From: Bacillota bacterium
Lineage (GTDB): Bacteria > Bacillota > Clostridia > Lachnospirales > Lachnospiraceae
DNA length: 28,580 nucleotides
Direction of reading: 5' to 3'
Assembly: GCA_023390555.1 (NCBI GenBank)
Contig: JAEWCQ010000041.1
Location: forward strand, 1 to 28,580
Shown here: positions 16,984 to 25,001 of the stretch, piece by piece
How the letters are laid out: the number at the start of each line of letters is the position of its first letter
Position numbering within the stretch: the first letter of the stretch is position 1
Made by a program: the position numbers and the translations under genes
Notes under the pieces: model-generated
Databases searched by the model: none
The model's input: only the letters and a program-made list of their open reading frames with translations
Told to the model about the DNA's origin: nothing

Positions 16984-17050
16984 ATTATAGAATCTTTGGT
17001 GTGCGATCTGTATTGCCACGCGTGGCATAATTTGTATAATATTGTTTTCT
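16984..17050 (-). promoter_or_regulatory. Control region of the chitobiose phosphorylase operon
   Basis: On the minus strand a perfect TATAAT lies at 16984-16989 with a poor -35 (TACAGA), and the motif ATTATACAAATTATGCCA lies at 17023-17040, exactly 33 nt upstream. The binding-protein gene has the same motif (two differences in 18) at the identical distance. Over 27 bases the two sites agree at 22. A weak -35 plus an upstream site centred near -55 fits an AraC-type activator, for which the YesN protein of this locus is the obvious candidate. Confidence 0.68.
17014..17027. promoter_or_regulatory. 14-bp perfect palindrome, operator candidate
   Basis: TGCCACGCGTGGCA is fully palindromic with a central CG, like many LacI-family operators. 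It lies just upstream of the expected -35 of the GH94 operon and overlaps the last five bases of the shared motif. No LacI-type regulator is encoded in the window. Confidence 0.45.
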
Positions 17051-17091
17051 TCGTACCGGAACGTGACGCTATAAGATCTTGGCTATATGTC

Positions 17092-17118
17092 AAAAAAGCA
17101 GCCTCTGAGAGACTGCTT
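17092..17118 (-). terminator. Terminator of the TPR gene
   Basis: On the minus strand an interrupted stem (AAGCAG at 17096-17101 pairs with 17113-17118, then a 3-bp inner stem) is followed by TTTTT. It separates the small TPR gene from the GH94 operon, which therefore needs its own promoter. Confidence 0.75.
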
Positions 17119-17135
17119 CTTCTTTTCCTTTTCAA

Positions 17136-17423
17136 CTATTTTGGTGAGACTTGTTTTCCATTCGCATCTCCTGTCGGATGCTTTGCTTCTGCGTTTGCTT
17201 TTGCCTCTTCATATCTGACATGATAAATCAGATTCAATTCCGAAAGCTCCCGGAAAATTTTCTCTTTTAATTCTGCATCACTGGTTTTTACGGCTTCGGA
17301 AAAAGCCTGTAATGCCTGTTCAAACAGATTTTGCCTCTTGTATTCCACTCCAAGCAGATACCATGTAGAAGGATTGCTTTTATCACTTTCCAGCATTTTG
17401 TGAATTACCTCAATTGTATCCAT
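17136..17423 (-). CDS. Small TPR-like protein
   Basis: A 95-residue soluble protein. Residues about 3-36 (NPSTWYLLGVEYKRQNLFEQALQAF context) and about 33-66 form TPR-like helical pairs with the usual W/L-G-Y-A-F spacing. The tail is Ala/Lys-rich and polar. TPR units mediate protein contacts; no partner is evident. The start has an AGGAGA site, a TATAAT box lies upstream (17468-17473) and a terminator follows, so it looks like a single-gene unit. It is unlikely to be part of the sugar operon. Confidence 0.75.
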   Translation of the reverse strand: MDTIEVIHKMLESDKSNPSTWYLLGVEYKRQNLFEQALQAFSEAVKTSDAELKEKIFRELSELNLIYHVRYEEAKANAEAKHPTGDANGKQVSPK

Positions 17424-17467
17424 ACGACTGCATCTCTCCTTTTCTCCTGCTTTCTGTATTTCTTTTT

Positions 17468-17496
17468 ATTATAGCGAATCAGATTAAATCAGGAAA
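17468..17496 (-). promoter_or_regulatory. Probable promoter of the TPR gene
   Basis: On the minus strand a perfect TATAAT (17468-17473) has a weak TTTCCT 17 nt upstream (17491-17496). It lies about 45 nt before the TPR start codon, in the divergent gap shared with the amino-acid permease. Confidence 0.45.
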
Positions 17497-17560
17497 GAAC
17501 TTTCATAACTTCCGTAAAAAGAGTCATACTAAAAAATAAAAAGTTTTGACGGAGGAATCT

Positions 17561-19012
17561 ATGAATCATACAGATAAGAAAAAAGTACATGGGTTAACTG
17601 CCGGACATCTGACCATGATGGCACTTGGATCGGTCATCGGCGGCTCCTTTTTCCTTGGCTCATCCATAGCCATACAGTCCGCCGGTCCCGGTATTATACT
17701 GTCCTACATCGTCTGTGGAATCATGGTCTATTTTATCCTGTTTGCCCTCTCTGAAATGACCGTAACCAATCCCGACTCCGGGTCTTTCCGTTCGTTTGCC
17801 TCGGAATACATCGGCACAGGTACCGGCTTTGTCGTCGGCTGGGTCTACTGGGCAGGAATGGTCATCTGCATGTCGAGTGAGGCGACAGCCGTCTCACTGC
17901 TGATCCAGAAGTGGTTTCCCAATATTTCGGTCCGTATTCTGGGAAGCTGTCTGATTATCGGTGTTACCTTAGTGAATCTGCTCGGAGTAAGGCAACTAAG
18001 CCGGCTGGAAAGTGTACTGTCTGCGGTCAAAGTATTTGCCATCATCGCATTTATACTTTTGGGATTGATTCTGGTGTTTGGACTGTTTCCGAATGTCCAT
18101 GCACTCGGAACAAGTGTGGTACGCTCACAGTCCTTCCTTCCGGGTGGGATCAAAGGACTGGCGGGAAGTCTGCTGATTGTCCTCTTTACCTATGCAGGTT
18201 TTGAGATCATCGGGCTGGCAGCCAGTGAAACAGAGGACAACCAGCGGACCATCCCAAAAGCGATCCGCAGGACGGTTTTCCTTCTGATCAGTCTCTACAT
18301 CCTCTGCATCGCAATCCTTTTGTTTCTGGTGCCGACCACTTCCTTAAACAGCAATACCAGCCCGCTTGTCACTGCTCTGGATCAATATCAGATTACCTGG
18401 GCCGGAACTGCGATGAACCTGATTCTGATCAGTGCGATTCTGTCCACCATGCTTGCAACGATATTCGGAATCGCCCGCATGCTTCGTTCCCTCGTGGAGG
18501 ACGGCCTTGCTCCGAGATTTTTAAGGGATAAGACAGACGTACCCTATCGCGGTATTCTGTTTTCCGGCCTTTGCATGCTGTTATCCCTGTTTGTCGGCTT
18601 TATCTTTCCGCAGGCCTATTTATTTCTGATCAGTTCTGGCGGCTTCGCCGTACTGTTCACTTATATTATCCTGATGTTTACACACATCCGTTTTCGAAAG
18701 AAGAACGGCAAACCGGAAGGGGAATGCAGACTGTCCGGCTTCCCATACAGTTCCCTTTTTACTCTGCTGGGGCTTTTAGTCGCCATTTTCAGTATGCCCT
18801 TTATAGCGGGGCAGACCTCCGGTTTTTTTGCCGGCATTGTGCTGGTCGCCTTTTTCTGTGCCTGCTATTTGATCGTGAAAGCCGTTCAGCATCGGAAACT
18901 GCGCAACCTTGCACGATATCAGACTCCTCAGCCCGACAACCGCCAGTTTCTGACAGAATTTTCAGAAGACCTTCCCGACCATACCGATACAAAGAGGAAA
19001 AAAGAAAACTGA
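17561..19012 (+). CDS. APC-family amino-acid permease
   Basis: A 483-residue membrane protein with about 12 predicted spans. The N-terminal substrate-binding motif GSVIGGSFFLGSSIAIQSAG and the following GIILSYIVCG...FALSEM are characteristic of the amino-acid transporter branch of the APC superfamily (lysine/GABA/proline permease type). A charged tail of about 35 residues follows the last span. The ATG at 17561 is chosen over a TTG at 17546 because the GGAGGA site (17551-17556) lies between them. It would import an amino acid by proton symport; the substrate cannot be read from sequence. It is a single-gene unit ending at a clear terminator. Confidence 0.9.
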   Translation: MNHTDKKKVHGLTAGHLTMMALGSVIGGSFFLGSSIAIQSAGPGIILSYIVCGIMVYFILFALSEMTVTNPDSGSFRSFASEYIGTGTGFVVGWVYWAGMVICMSSEATAVSLLIQKWFPNISVRILGSCLIIGVTLVNLLGVRQLSRLESVLSAVKVFAIIAFILLGLILVFGLFPNVHALGTSVVRSQSFLPGGIKGLAGSLLIVLFTYAGFEIIGLAASETEDNQRTIPKAIRRTVFLLISLYILCIAILLFLVPTTSLNSNTSPLVTALDQYQITWAGTAMNLILISAILSTMLATIFGIARMLRSLVEDGLAPRFLRDKTDVPYRGILFSGLCMLLSLFVGFIFPQAYLFLISSGGFAVLFTYIILMFTHIRFRKKNGKPEGECRLSGFPYSSLFTLLGLLVAIFSMPFIAGQTSGFFAGIVLVAFFCACYLIVKAVQHRKLRNLARYQTPQPDNRQFLTEFSEDLPDHTDTKRKKEN

Positions 19013-19034
19013 GCTCTTTTTCGCATTTTCACAA

Positions 19035-19071
19035 AAAATCCTCCGGCAGGCTTTCACCTCCGAAGGATTTT
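19035..19071. terminator. Bidirectional terminator between permease and HAD genes
   Basis: A 12-bp stem with one mismatch (19035-19046 with 19060-19071; core ATCCTCCGG) is flanked by an A-tract on the left and GTTTTTA on the right. It lies between two convergent genes. Confidence 0.88.
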
Positions 19072-19092
19072 GTTTTTACTTTTGCATTCCTG

Positions 19093-19914
19093 TCATCCAA
19101 TCAGCCCAAGCTGCAAAAATGCATTGTAGATTCCGTTCTCCCGCGGACTTCCGGTCACCATATCCGCTGCTTCTTTCACTTCCTGTGAACTGTTCCCCAT
19201 TGCAATCCCTACCGAAGCAAATTGCAGCATCTCAAGATCATTTTCGCTGTCACCGACTGCGATTACGTCTTCCTGACTCAAGTTGCCCTCTTTTAAAATA
19301 CTGCGTATTCCTTCCGCTTTATGCACACCGAGTGGTGTAATCTCTCCGCCCCATTTCTCCGAGTTTGGGATACTGAATTCCTTAATGCACGTATGTTTTC
19401 CCCATTGTTTCCGCAATTTCTCGTTGGACATACGGTTACTGAAGAACAGCAGTTTTTCTATTTCTGTCCGATCCATAATCGATTCCACCGCTTGTGGCAA
19501 CGTAGCCAGTTTCTTTGCCTGTACACCAAGACGATCCTGTATCCAATCTTCCAGTGCGAGAAAATCAGACTCCTGATGCTTTAAGATACTGCATCTGTCA
19601 TGGCGCTGGAACTCTATGATACAGTTGTTTTCCAGAAGATAGCTGCACAGGGCAATATAACTCATGGTCGTAAAATAAATGTGCCTGGTACAGTTTCCCT
19701 GATACTCCACGTAACTTCCGGATCCCGATATCACACCGTCAAATCCCAGCTCCAGAATGTTTCTTTCAATCTGGCAAAGGGGACGGCCGGTACTGATACA
19801 CACCTTGTGTCCGTTTGATTTTGCTTTCTGGATTGCTTCTGCCGCAGACGCAGGGACATGTCCGTCAAAATCCCGGATTGTACCATCGATATCCAGAAAA
19901 ATAATTTTTTTCAT
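19093..19914 (-). CDS. Cof-type HAD-superfamily phosphatase
   Basis: A 273-residue cytosolic hydrolase of the IIB (Cof) subfamily. Motif I is FLDIDGTI with Asp8 and Asp10, motif II is CISTGRP (Ser41/Thr42), and the C-terminal motif IV is VGDSENDLEML. A Cof-type cap lies between (about 80-190). Members dephosphorylate sugar phosphates, flavin or pyridoxal phosphates, often promiscuously; the substrate here is unknown. The ribosome site is weak (AAAGGG). It converges on the permease gene and shares its terminator. No operon partner. Confidence 0.9.
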   Translation of the reverse strand: MKKIIFLDIDGTIRDFDGHVPASAAEAIQKAKSNGHKVCISTGRPLCQIERNILELGFDGVISGSGSYVEYQGNCTRHIYFTTMSYIALCSYLLENNCIIEFQRHDRCSILKHQESDFLALEDWIQDRLGVQAKKLATLPQAVESIMDRTEIEKLLFFSNRMSNEKLRKQWGKHTCIKEFSIPNSEKWGGEITPLGVHKAEGIRSILKEGNLSQEDVIAVGDSENDLEMLQFASVGIAMGNSSQEVKEAADMVTGSPRENGIYNAFLQLGLIG

Positions 19915-20155
19915 ATCTGAACCCTTTCTTTCATTTCATGCTCTATTCTCAAATAGAATCATCCGCATATTTTTTTACCTTCCCGCAAAAAGATTACAAG
20001 ATAGTGCGTTATTACCGATTGCTATCACAGTCGGTACCGTTCTCCTACCGCAGATTCTTTACATCTTCCACGCAGGGTAAATTTACTCCTATCTTTTATT
20101 CTTCCACAAAATATGCATGAAAATTCATAATTTCCAAATTTTTCAATGTATTTTT
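19915..20155. other. AT-rich intergenic region
   Basis: Part of the 318-nt gap between the HAD and esterase genes. It holds only small hairpins (for example TCTATT with AATAGA near 19950) and no convincing ORF, RNA gene or strong promoter. The HAD promoter must lie here but I could not pick a good pair of boxes. Confidence 0.5.
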
Positions 20156-20243
20156 AATTCAGATAGATAATTTTCTTCCACGTATTCAGCCGGGTGCCCG
20201 AAATCGCAAGCCCGTCCTTTACATTCCATGTGTTATCTGAATT
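20156..20243. repeat. Long-range inverted repeat enclosing a GC-rich block
   Basis: AATTCAGATA (20156-20165) and TATCTGAATT (20234-20243) are perfect 10-bp inverted copies. They enclose 68 nt with a GC-rich core near 20188-20215 (CCGGGTGCCCG). The right arm overlaps the end of the esterase gene. On the minus strand the whole would fold as a large structure at the esterase mRNA 3' end. It is not a classic terminator, and I recognise no known RNA family. Confidence 0.5.
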
Positions 20244-21552
20244 CCCTGACATACGCATCCTGTTTGGTACAGGGTCTCCATTCTGCCGTATCCTCAGACA
20301 AAGAGCCTGTTTGCATAAATTTCACCCAGCAATCGATCATTTCTTCGCTGAGTTTGTAATCCGAATCTTCCATGGGTCTCCAGCAGCGGCCCAGAGTTCC
20401 AAACATATACCAAAGTTCCGAGGAGTGAAAAGCGCCAGCATCATCGCCTGGCAGAGGATGAGAAAAGTGATAGACATAAGCCGGATTTCTGCCAAGCTCC
20501 TCCAATCGGAAACTGAATTCCCGGCAGCCTTCCAAAAGTTCGCCGTATGCCCCGTTTGCGTGCTGCTCATCCGCCGAGCCCGGGTCATTTCGTACCGCTC
20601 CAAGCAGATAGGGAATGTCTTTGACCGCCCCGCATTCCAGGAGTCGGTCTACGTTGTCCTCAAGCAGACATCCATCGATATTCGGAACAAATACAATTCC
20701 GTTTCCGCTATTCCAAAGTTCTTCCTCCAGCTTCTGAAGTGCATCACCAAGTTCACTCACCGATAATTTACGCAATGCCTCCAGATTTGTGGCATGTGCA
20801 TAAGCGGCAAATCTTTCGCCGATTGCTTCCGCCTCTTTAAGCGTCGGCGTATACAGCAGATTAGTCTGGTAACCGCCTCCGCTCTGCAGAATTGCTTTGC
20901 TGATCCGGTTTCCAGTCAGTTCCGTGGAAATCAGCGCCCGCACACTCATACTGCCGGCAGATTGTCCGAATACGGTAATATTATTCGGATCTCCGCCAAA
21001 ATTCTCGATATTCTCATATACCCAGGTCAGAGCGGCAATCTGATCCAGAATCCCATAATTGCCGGAAACACTCTGCTCATTTTCCACATTCAGCCATGGA
21101 TGTGCCAGAAATCCGTAGATGTTCAGCCGGTAATTGATTGTAATCAGAATCATGCCTCTTTTACAATATTCCTCACCGTCAAATTCCACCTCGCTGCTGT
21201 AACCGCCTGCAAAAGCACCTCCATGTATCCAAAATGCCACCGGTTTTTTACTTCCTCCGCTCCTCGGTGTCCAGATATTCAGATACAGACAGTCCTCATC
21301 CGATCTTCTGGAAAAATCCGTGTTGCTGTAGAACTCTTTTCCATAAAGTCCATATTGGTTCTCACTCTGCGGGCATTTTGCCGAAAACTCTACTGCTTCA
21401 TACACTCCTTTCCATGGATCCATTCGCTGAGGTGCTTTCCAGCGCAGTTCCCCAATCGGCGGTCTTGCATAGGGAATTCCCCTGTAAACGATACAGTGCT
21501 CCTGCTCCTGCCCCGAAATTTTGCCATATGCTGTTTCGATTTCCCGCTTCAT
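20233..21552 (-). CDS. Type-B carboxylesterase
   Basis: A 439-residue alpha/beta hydrolase of the COesterase family. Visible are SEDCLYLNIW-like DEDCLYLNIW (85-94), the oxyanion HGGAF (110-114), the nucleophile elbow FGQSAG with Ser198, and the catalytic His376 in GAFHSSEL. An acidic residue near GAVRNDPGSADE (318-329) is the likely third member. It has no signal peptide, so it is cytosolic. It is shorter than the usual 480-520 residues, mainly in the middle. The start at 21552 gives the family N-terminus and has an AAGGAGA site; the frame to 21660 is leader. The physiological ester is unknown. A terminator-like hairpin sits just before its start codon. Confidence 0.92.
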   Translation of the reverse strand: MKREIETAYGKISGQEQEHCIVYRGIPYARPPIGELRWKAPQRMDPWKGVYEAVEFSAKCPQSENQYGLYGKEFYSNTDFSRRSDEDCLYLNIWTPRSGGSKKPVAFWIHGGAFAGGYSSEVEFDGEEYCKRGMILITINYRLNIYGFLAHPWLNVENEQSVSGNYGILDQIAALTWVYENIENFGGDPNNITVFGQSAGSMSVRALISTELTGNRISKAILQSGGGYQTNLLYTPTLKEAEAIGERFAAYAHATNLEALRKLSVSELGDALQKLEEELWNSGNGIVFVPNIDGCLLEDNVDRLLECGAVKDIPYLLGAVRNDPGSADEQHANGAYGELLEGCREFSFRLEELGRNPAYVYHFSHPLPGDDAGAFHSSELWYMFGTLGRCWRPMEDSDYKLSEEMIDCWVKFMQTGSLSEDTAEWRPCTKQDAYVREFR

Positions 21553-21574
21553 GATTTTATCTCCTTTTCTTATC

Positions 21575-21606
21575 AAAAACTGCTGCAGACATCGCATCTG
21601 CAGCAG
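21575..21606 (-). terminator. Terminator-like hairpin in the esterase leader
   Basis: A perfect 10-bp stem (CTGCTGCAGA at 21580-21589 with 21597-21606) is followed on the minus strand by TTTTT and then, 23 nt on, by the esterase ATG. A second hairpin (GGATAC with GTATCC, 21632-21648) precedes it. The pflA terminator is further upstream, so this one is either a backup stop for that operon or an attenuator of the esterase gene. Confidence 0.7.
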
Positions 21607-21745
21607 CTCTCTTTTTCTCTGTTCCAAAACAGGATACCATATGTATCCCCAGTCCTGCAACCACTTTTCGGAACGATGATAAGCGGTGTTTCAAAATTCG
21701 GCTCCTTTCGTTCAGTTATCAGGAAATGCTCAAAAAATTGCCAAC

Positions 21746-21775
21746 GAAAAAGAGATAAGTCAGATCCTTATCTCT
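21746..21775 (-). terminator. Terminator of the pfl operon
   Basis: On the minus strand AGAGATAAG pairs with CTTATCTCT (21751-21759 with 21767-21775, 7-nt loop) and is followed by TTTT. It lies about 55 nt past the pflA stop. Confidence 0.85.
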
Positions 21776-21830
21776 CTCTCATACGAAGACAATATGCAAC
21801 TGCCTTCTGTTATTCTGGAAGAATGCTGAC

Positions 21831-22565
21831 TTATTCCCGCATTGCGTCTTCAATGATTTTTCTTGCCCGCTCGGCCTCTTCTTTTGACAACTCCGGTGTA
21901 TCGCCCAGCGGATATTCCATGCCGAGATTCTGATATTTTGCCTTTGCCATTGTGTGATACGGCAATACTTCCAGATGTTCAAAATTCGAAAGCGACCGGA
22001 TGTATTTTCCCAGTGCTTTCAGCTCTTCCTCCCGATCTGTAATACCGGGAACCACCACATGGCGAATCCAGACAGGTACACCTTTTCTTTCCAGCAGTTC
22101 TGCAAAATCAAAAACATTCCCGTTCAAATGACCGGTCAGTTTCCGGTGCTCCTCCGCCTCCATATGCTTGATATCCAGCATGACAAGATCGGTTACGGCA
22201 AGAAGCCGATCGAACTTCTTAGCAAGAGCGGCATCGTTCTTCTGATAGATAATTCCCGAGGTATCAAGACAGGTGTGAATCTTTTTTGCCTTTGCCTTCG
22301 TGAACAGCTCCGTCAGAAAATCGATCTGAAAGAGTGGTTCTCCCCCGGTCGCCGTAATACCGCCGGTCTTATAAAAGCTTCTGTTCCGTTCGAATTTCTC
22401 CAGAATCTCATCCGTATCGGTCAAGGTCCCGTTCGTCTTATTCCAGGTGTCTGGGTTGTGGCAATACAGACAGCGCATCGGACAGCCCTGAAAGAATACC
22501 ACAAATCGCACGCCCGGTCCGTCAACGGTTCCAAAGCTTTCCAGAGAATGAATATATCCTTTCAT
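21831..22565 (-). CDS. pflA: Pyruvate formate-lyase activating enzyme
   Basis: A 244-residue radical-SAM enzyme that installs the glycyl radical on PflB. The [4Fe-4S] cluster motif CPMRCLYC is at 28-35 (Cys28, Cys32, Cys35), preceded by ESFGTVDGPGVRFVVFFQGC as usual. The glycine-rich SAM contact TATGGEP-like ITATGGEPL is present. The length matches the short single-cluster PflA type. It lies 32 nt after pflB with its own AAAGGAGG site, so the two are co-transcribed. It acts in the anaerobic cytosol. Confidence 0.96.
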   Translation of the reverse strand: MKGYIHSLESFGTVDGPGVRFVVFFQGCPMRCLYCHNPDTWNKTNGTLTDTDEILEKFERNRSFYKTGGITATGGEPLFQIDFLTELFTKAKAKKIHTCLDTSGIIYQKNDAALAKKFDRLLAVTDLVMLDIKHMEAEEHRKLTGHLNGNVFDFAELLERKGVPVWIRHVVVPGITDREEELKALGKYIRSLSNFEHLEVLPYHTMAKAKYQNLGMEYPLGDTPELSKEEAERARKIIEDAMRE

Positions 22566-22597
22566 GACTGCCTCCTTTCTGCCGGATGTCTCCGCTT

Positions 22598-24823
22598 CTA
22601 CAGTCTCCCGTGGAAGGTTCTGGAAATGACTTCATCCTGTTGGTCTTTTGTCAGTTTAATAAAGTTTACCGCATAACCGGATACCCGGATGGTAAGCTGC
22701 GGATAGTTTTCCGGATGCTGCTGTGCATCGAGCAGTGTCTCGCGGTTGAGCACATTGACATTCAGATGATGTCCGCCTTTTTCCACATATCCGTCCAATA
22801 ATGCAACCAGATTTCCACCGCCGTTTCCGCTTTTTCCAAGTGCATCCGGCACGATGGAAAAGGTATTGGAGATACCGTCCTGTGCATCGTGGAAGGAAAG
22901 CTTTGCAACAGATGCAAGTGATGCGACCGCACCGTTTGTATCACGTCCGTGCATCGGATTGGCACCAGGTGCAAATGCTTCGCCCTTCTTTCTTCCGTCC
23001 GGTGTGGAACCTGTATTTCTGCCGTAGGAAACATTCGATGTAATCGTCAGAATCGAGGTTGTCGGAACACCGTCCCGGTAGGTGTGATTGCTGCGTACAT
23101 AGCCGATGAAGCTATGAAGTACCTCCTGTGCGAGTGAATCCACCCGGTCGTCGTCATTGCCGTACTTCGGGAAGTCGCCTTCGATTTCAAAATCAGTTGC
23201 AATTCCCTGCTCGTTGCGAATTACCTTTACTTTCGCATATTTGATTGCGGAAAGCGAATCCGCTACGACGGACATGCCTGCGATTCCGGTTGCAAACCAG
23301 CGTCTCACTTCTTTATCGTGCAGTGCCATCTGAAGGCGTTCGTAACTGTATTTATCATGCATATAATGGATGATGTTCAGCGTATTGACATATACGCCTG
23401 CCAGCCAATTCATCATATCTTTATAGCGTTCCATCACTTCCTCAAAATCCAGATATTCCGATGTGATCGGGCGGTATTTCGGGCCGATTTGCTTCCCGTT
23501 CATTTCATCTACTCCGCCATTGATCGCGTAGAGCAGGCACTTTGCAAGATTTGCCCTTGCGCCGAAGAACTGCATCTCTTTTCCGATCCTCATGGAGGAT
23601 ACACAGCAGGCAATTCCATAGTCATCGCCGTGATCCACACGCATCAGATCATCATTCTCATACTGGACTGCCGAATGTTTGATTGAAATCTCCGCACAGA
23701 ATTCTTTGAATGCTTCCGGGAGCTGTTCGGACCACAGTACCGTGAGGTTTGGCTCCGGTGCCGCACCCAGATTGTTCAGGGTGTTCAGATAACGATAGGA
23801 CATCTTCGTCACCATGTGACGGCCGTCTACGCCGATTCCAGCAATCGATTCCGTTACCCAGGTCGGATCACCTGCAAAAATAGAGTTATACTCCGGTGTA
23901 CGTGCAAACTTGATCAGACGAAGTTTCATAATGAACTGATCGATAATCTCCTGAATTTCTTTTTCTGTAAATGTGCCTTCTGCAAGATCCCGCTGTGCAT
24001 AGACATCGAGGAACGTTGAAGTACGTCCAAGGCTCATTGCCGCACCGTTCTGCTCCTTCACAGCTGCAAGATATGCAAAGTAAATTGCCTGTGCAGCTTC
24101 CTGAACATTAGAAGCAGGCTTTGAAATGTCGCAGCCGTAGATCTTTGCGAGTTCTTTTAACATCTTTAAAGCCCGAATCTGCTCGGACAGTTCTTCTCTC
24201 TCCCGTATCACTTCCGAATACATGACCGTCCGAGTGCTTTCCTTCTGCGCTTCCTTATCTTCGATCAGCCGATCCACACCGTAAAGTGCCGGGCGGCGGT
24301 AATCTCCGATAATTCTTCCTCTTCCGTAAGCATCCGGCAGTCCCGTGATGATATGAGAGGAACGGCATTCACGCATTTCCGGTGTGTAGGCATCAAATAC
24401 GCCTGCATTGTGTGTCTTTCTATGCGTTGTAAAGTATTCCACAACCTCCGGATCTACTTCGTATCCATTGTCTTCACAAGCCTTCATCGCCATGCGGATA
24501 CCGCCATATGGCTGCAGGGAACGCTTAAACGGTTTATCGGTCTGGAAACCGACTACCTTTTCCTTCTCTTTATCTAAATATGCCGGACCGTGTGAAGTAA
24601 TTGTGGAAATAATCTTCGTATCCATATCCAGCACACCACCAGCTTCTCTTTCCTGTCTGGAAAGCTCCAGAACCTGCTGCCACAGCTCTGTCGTATCCTG
24701 CGTCGGTCCCTCTAAGAAACTGTCATCTCCATCATATGGAGTGTAGTTCTTCTGTATAAAATCTCTTACATTGACTTCCTTTTCCCAGGCTCCTCTCTCG
24801 AAACCTCTCCATGCTTTTTCCAT
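22598..24823 (-). CDS. pflB: Pyruvate formate-lyase
   Basis: Splits pyruvate with CoA into acetyl-CoA and formate in anaerobic fermentation. The 741 residues match canonical PflB. The catalytic pair Cys406-Cys407 lies in GIACCVSSMRIG, and the glycyl radical site is Gly716 in RVSGYAV near the C-terminus. The ribosome site is AGGAGG. A strong promoter (24932-24960) and a DtxR-like operator over the start site lie upstream, and pflA follows. The intact CC and RVSGYAV motifs point to true PFL rather than a glycerol or choline-type relative. Confidence 0.97.
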   Translation of the reverse strand: MEKAWRGFERGAWEKEVNVRDFIQKNYTPYDGDDSFLEGPTQDTTELWQQVLELSRQEREAGGVLDMDTKIISTITSHGPAYLDKEKEKVVGFQTDKPFKRSLQPYGGIRMAMKACEDNGYEVDPEVVEYFTTHRKTHNAGVFDAYTPEMRECRSSHIITGLPDAYGRGRIIGDYRRPALYGVDRLIEDKEAQKESTRTVMYSEVIREREELSEQIRALKMLKELAKIYGCDISKPASNVQEAAQAIYFAYLAAVKEQNGAAMSLGRTSTFLDVYAQRDLAEGTFTEKEIQEIIDQFIMKLRLIKFARTPEYNSIFAGDPTWVTESIAGIGVDGRHMVTKMSYRYLNTLNNLGAAPEPNLTVLWSEQLPEAFKEFCAEISIKHSAVQYENDDLMRVDHGDDYGIACCVSSMRIGKEMQFFGARANLAKCLLYAINGGVDEMNGKQIGPKYRPITSEYLDFEEVMERYKDMMNWLAGVYVNTLNIIHYMHDKYSYERLQMALHDKEVRRWFATGIAGMSVVADSLSAIKYAKVKVIRNEQGIATDFEIEGDFPKYGNDDDRVDSLAQEVLHSFIGYVRSNHTYRDGVPTTSILTITSNVSYGRNTGSTPDGRKKGEAFAPGANPMHGRDTNGAVASLASVAKLSFHDAQDGISNTFSIVPDALGKSGNGGGNLVALLDGYVEKGGHHLNVNVLNRETLLDAQQHPENYPQLTIRVSGYAVNFIKLTKDQQDEVISRTFHGRL

Positions 24824-24908
24824 CTTTTCCTCCTATTCTCAGGAAGTATAAACACCTGACATCCTTTTGATTGAACTTTTTATTTTCCTGTATACATCGC
24901 TTCATAAT

Positions 24909-24927
24909 TTGAGTTAGTCTAACCTAA
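24909..24927. promoter_or_regulatory. DtxR/IdeR-like iron box over the pflB start site
   Basis: TTGAGTTAGTCTAACCTAA (plus strand) reads on the minus strand as TTAGGTTAGACTAACTCAA. This matches 16 of 19 positions of the published DtxR/IdeR consensus TTAGGTTAGSCTAACCTAA and is symmetric about 24918. It covers about -2 to +17 of the transcript expected from the pflB promoter, a position expected for a repressor. No DtxR-family gene is in the window. Confidence 0.55.
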
Positions 24928-24931
24928 CTGA

Positions 24932-24960
24932 ATAATAACACCAGCACTGAAAAAAGTCAA
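24932..24960 (-). promoter_or_regulatory. Sigma-A-type promoter of pflBA
   Basis: On the minus strand TTGACT (24955-24960) and TATTAT (24932-24937) are 17 nt apart, each 5/6 to consensus. The start site should be near 24925, giving a leader of about 100 nt. With the DtxR-like box and two terminators, this accounts for most of the 397-nt gap between pflB and the kinase gene. Confidence 0.8.
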
Positions 24961-25001
24961 ACAAACCGGCCCTCGAATCGTGTATTTTATTGAAAACAAA
25001 A

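Noticed and set aside
19915..20232. tRNA or riboswitch in the HAD-esterase gap
   Set aside because: No cloverleaf, T-box or known aptamer core is recognisable; only the inverted repeat listed as a feature stands out.
20794..21933. 379-residue plus-strand open frame
   Set aside because: It is antisense to the intact carboxylesterase gene and leader, has no family motif or ribosome site, and its composition (many Cys, His, Ser, Phe) is that of a shadow frame.
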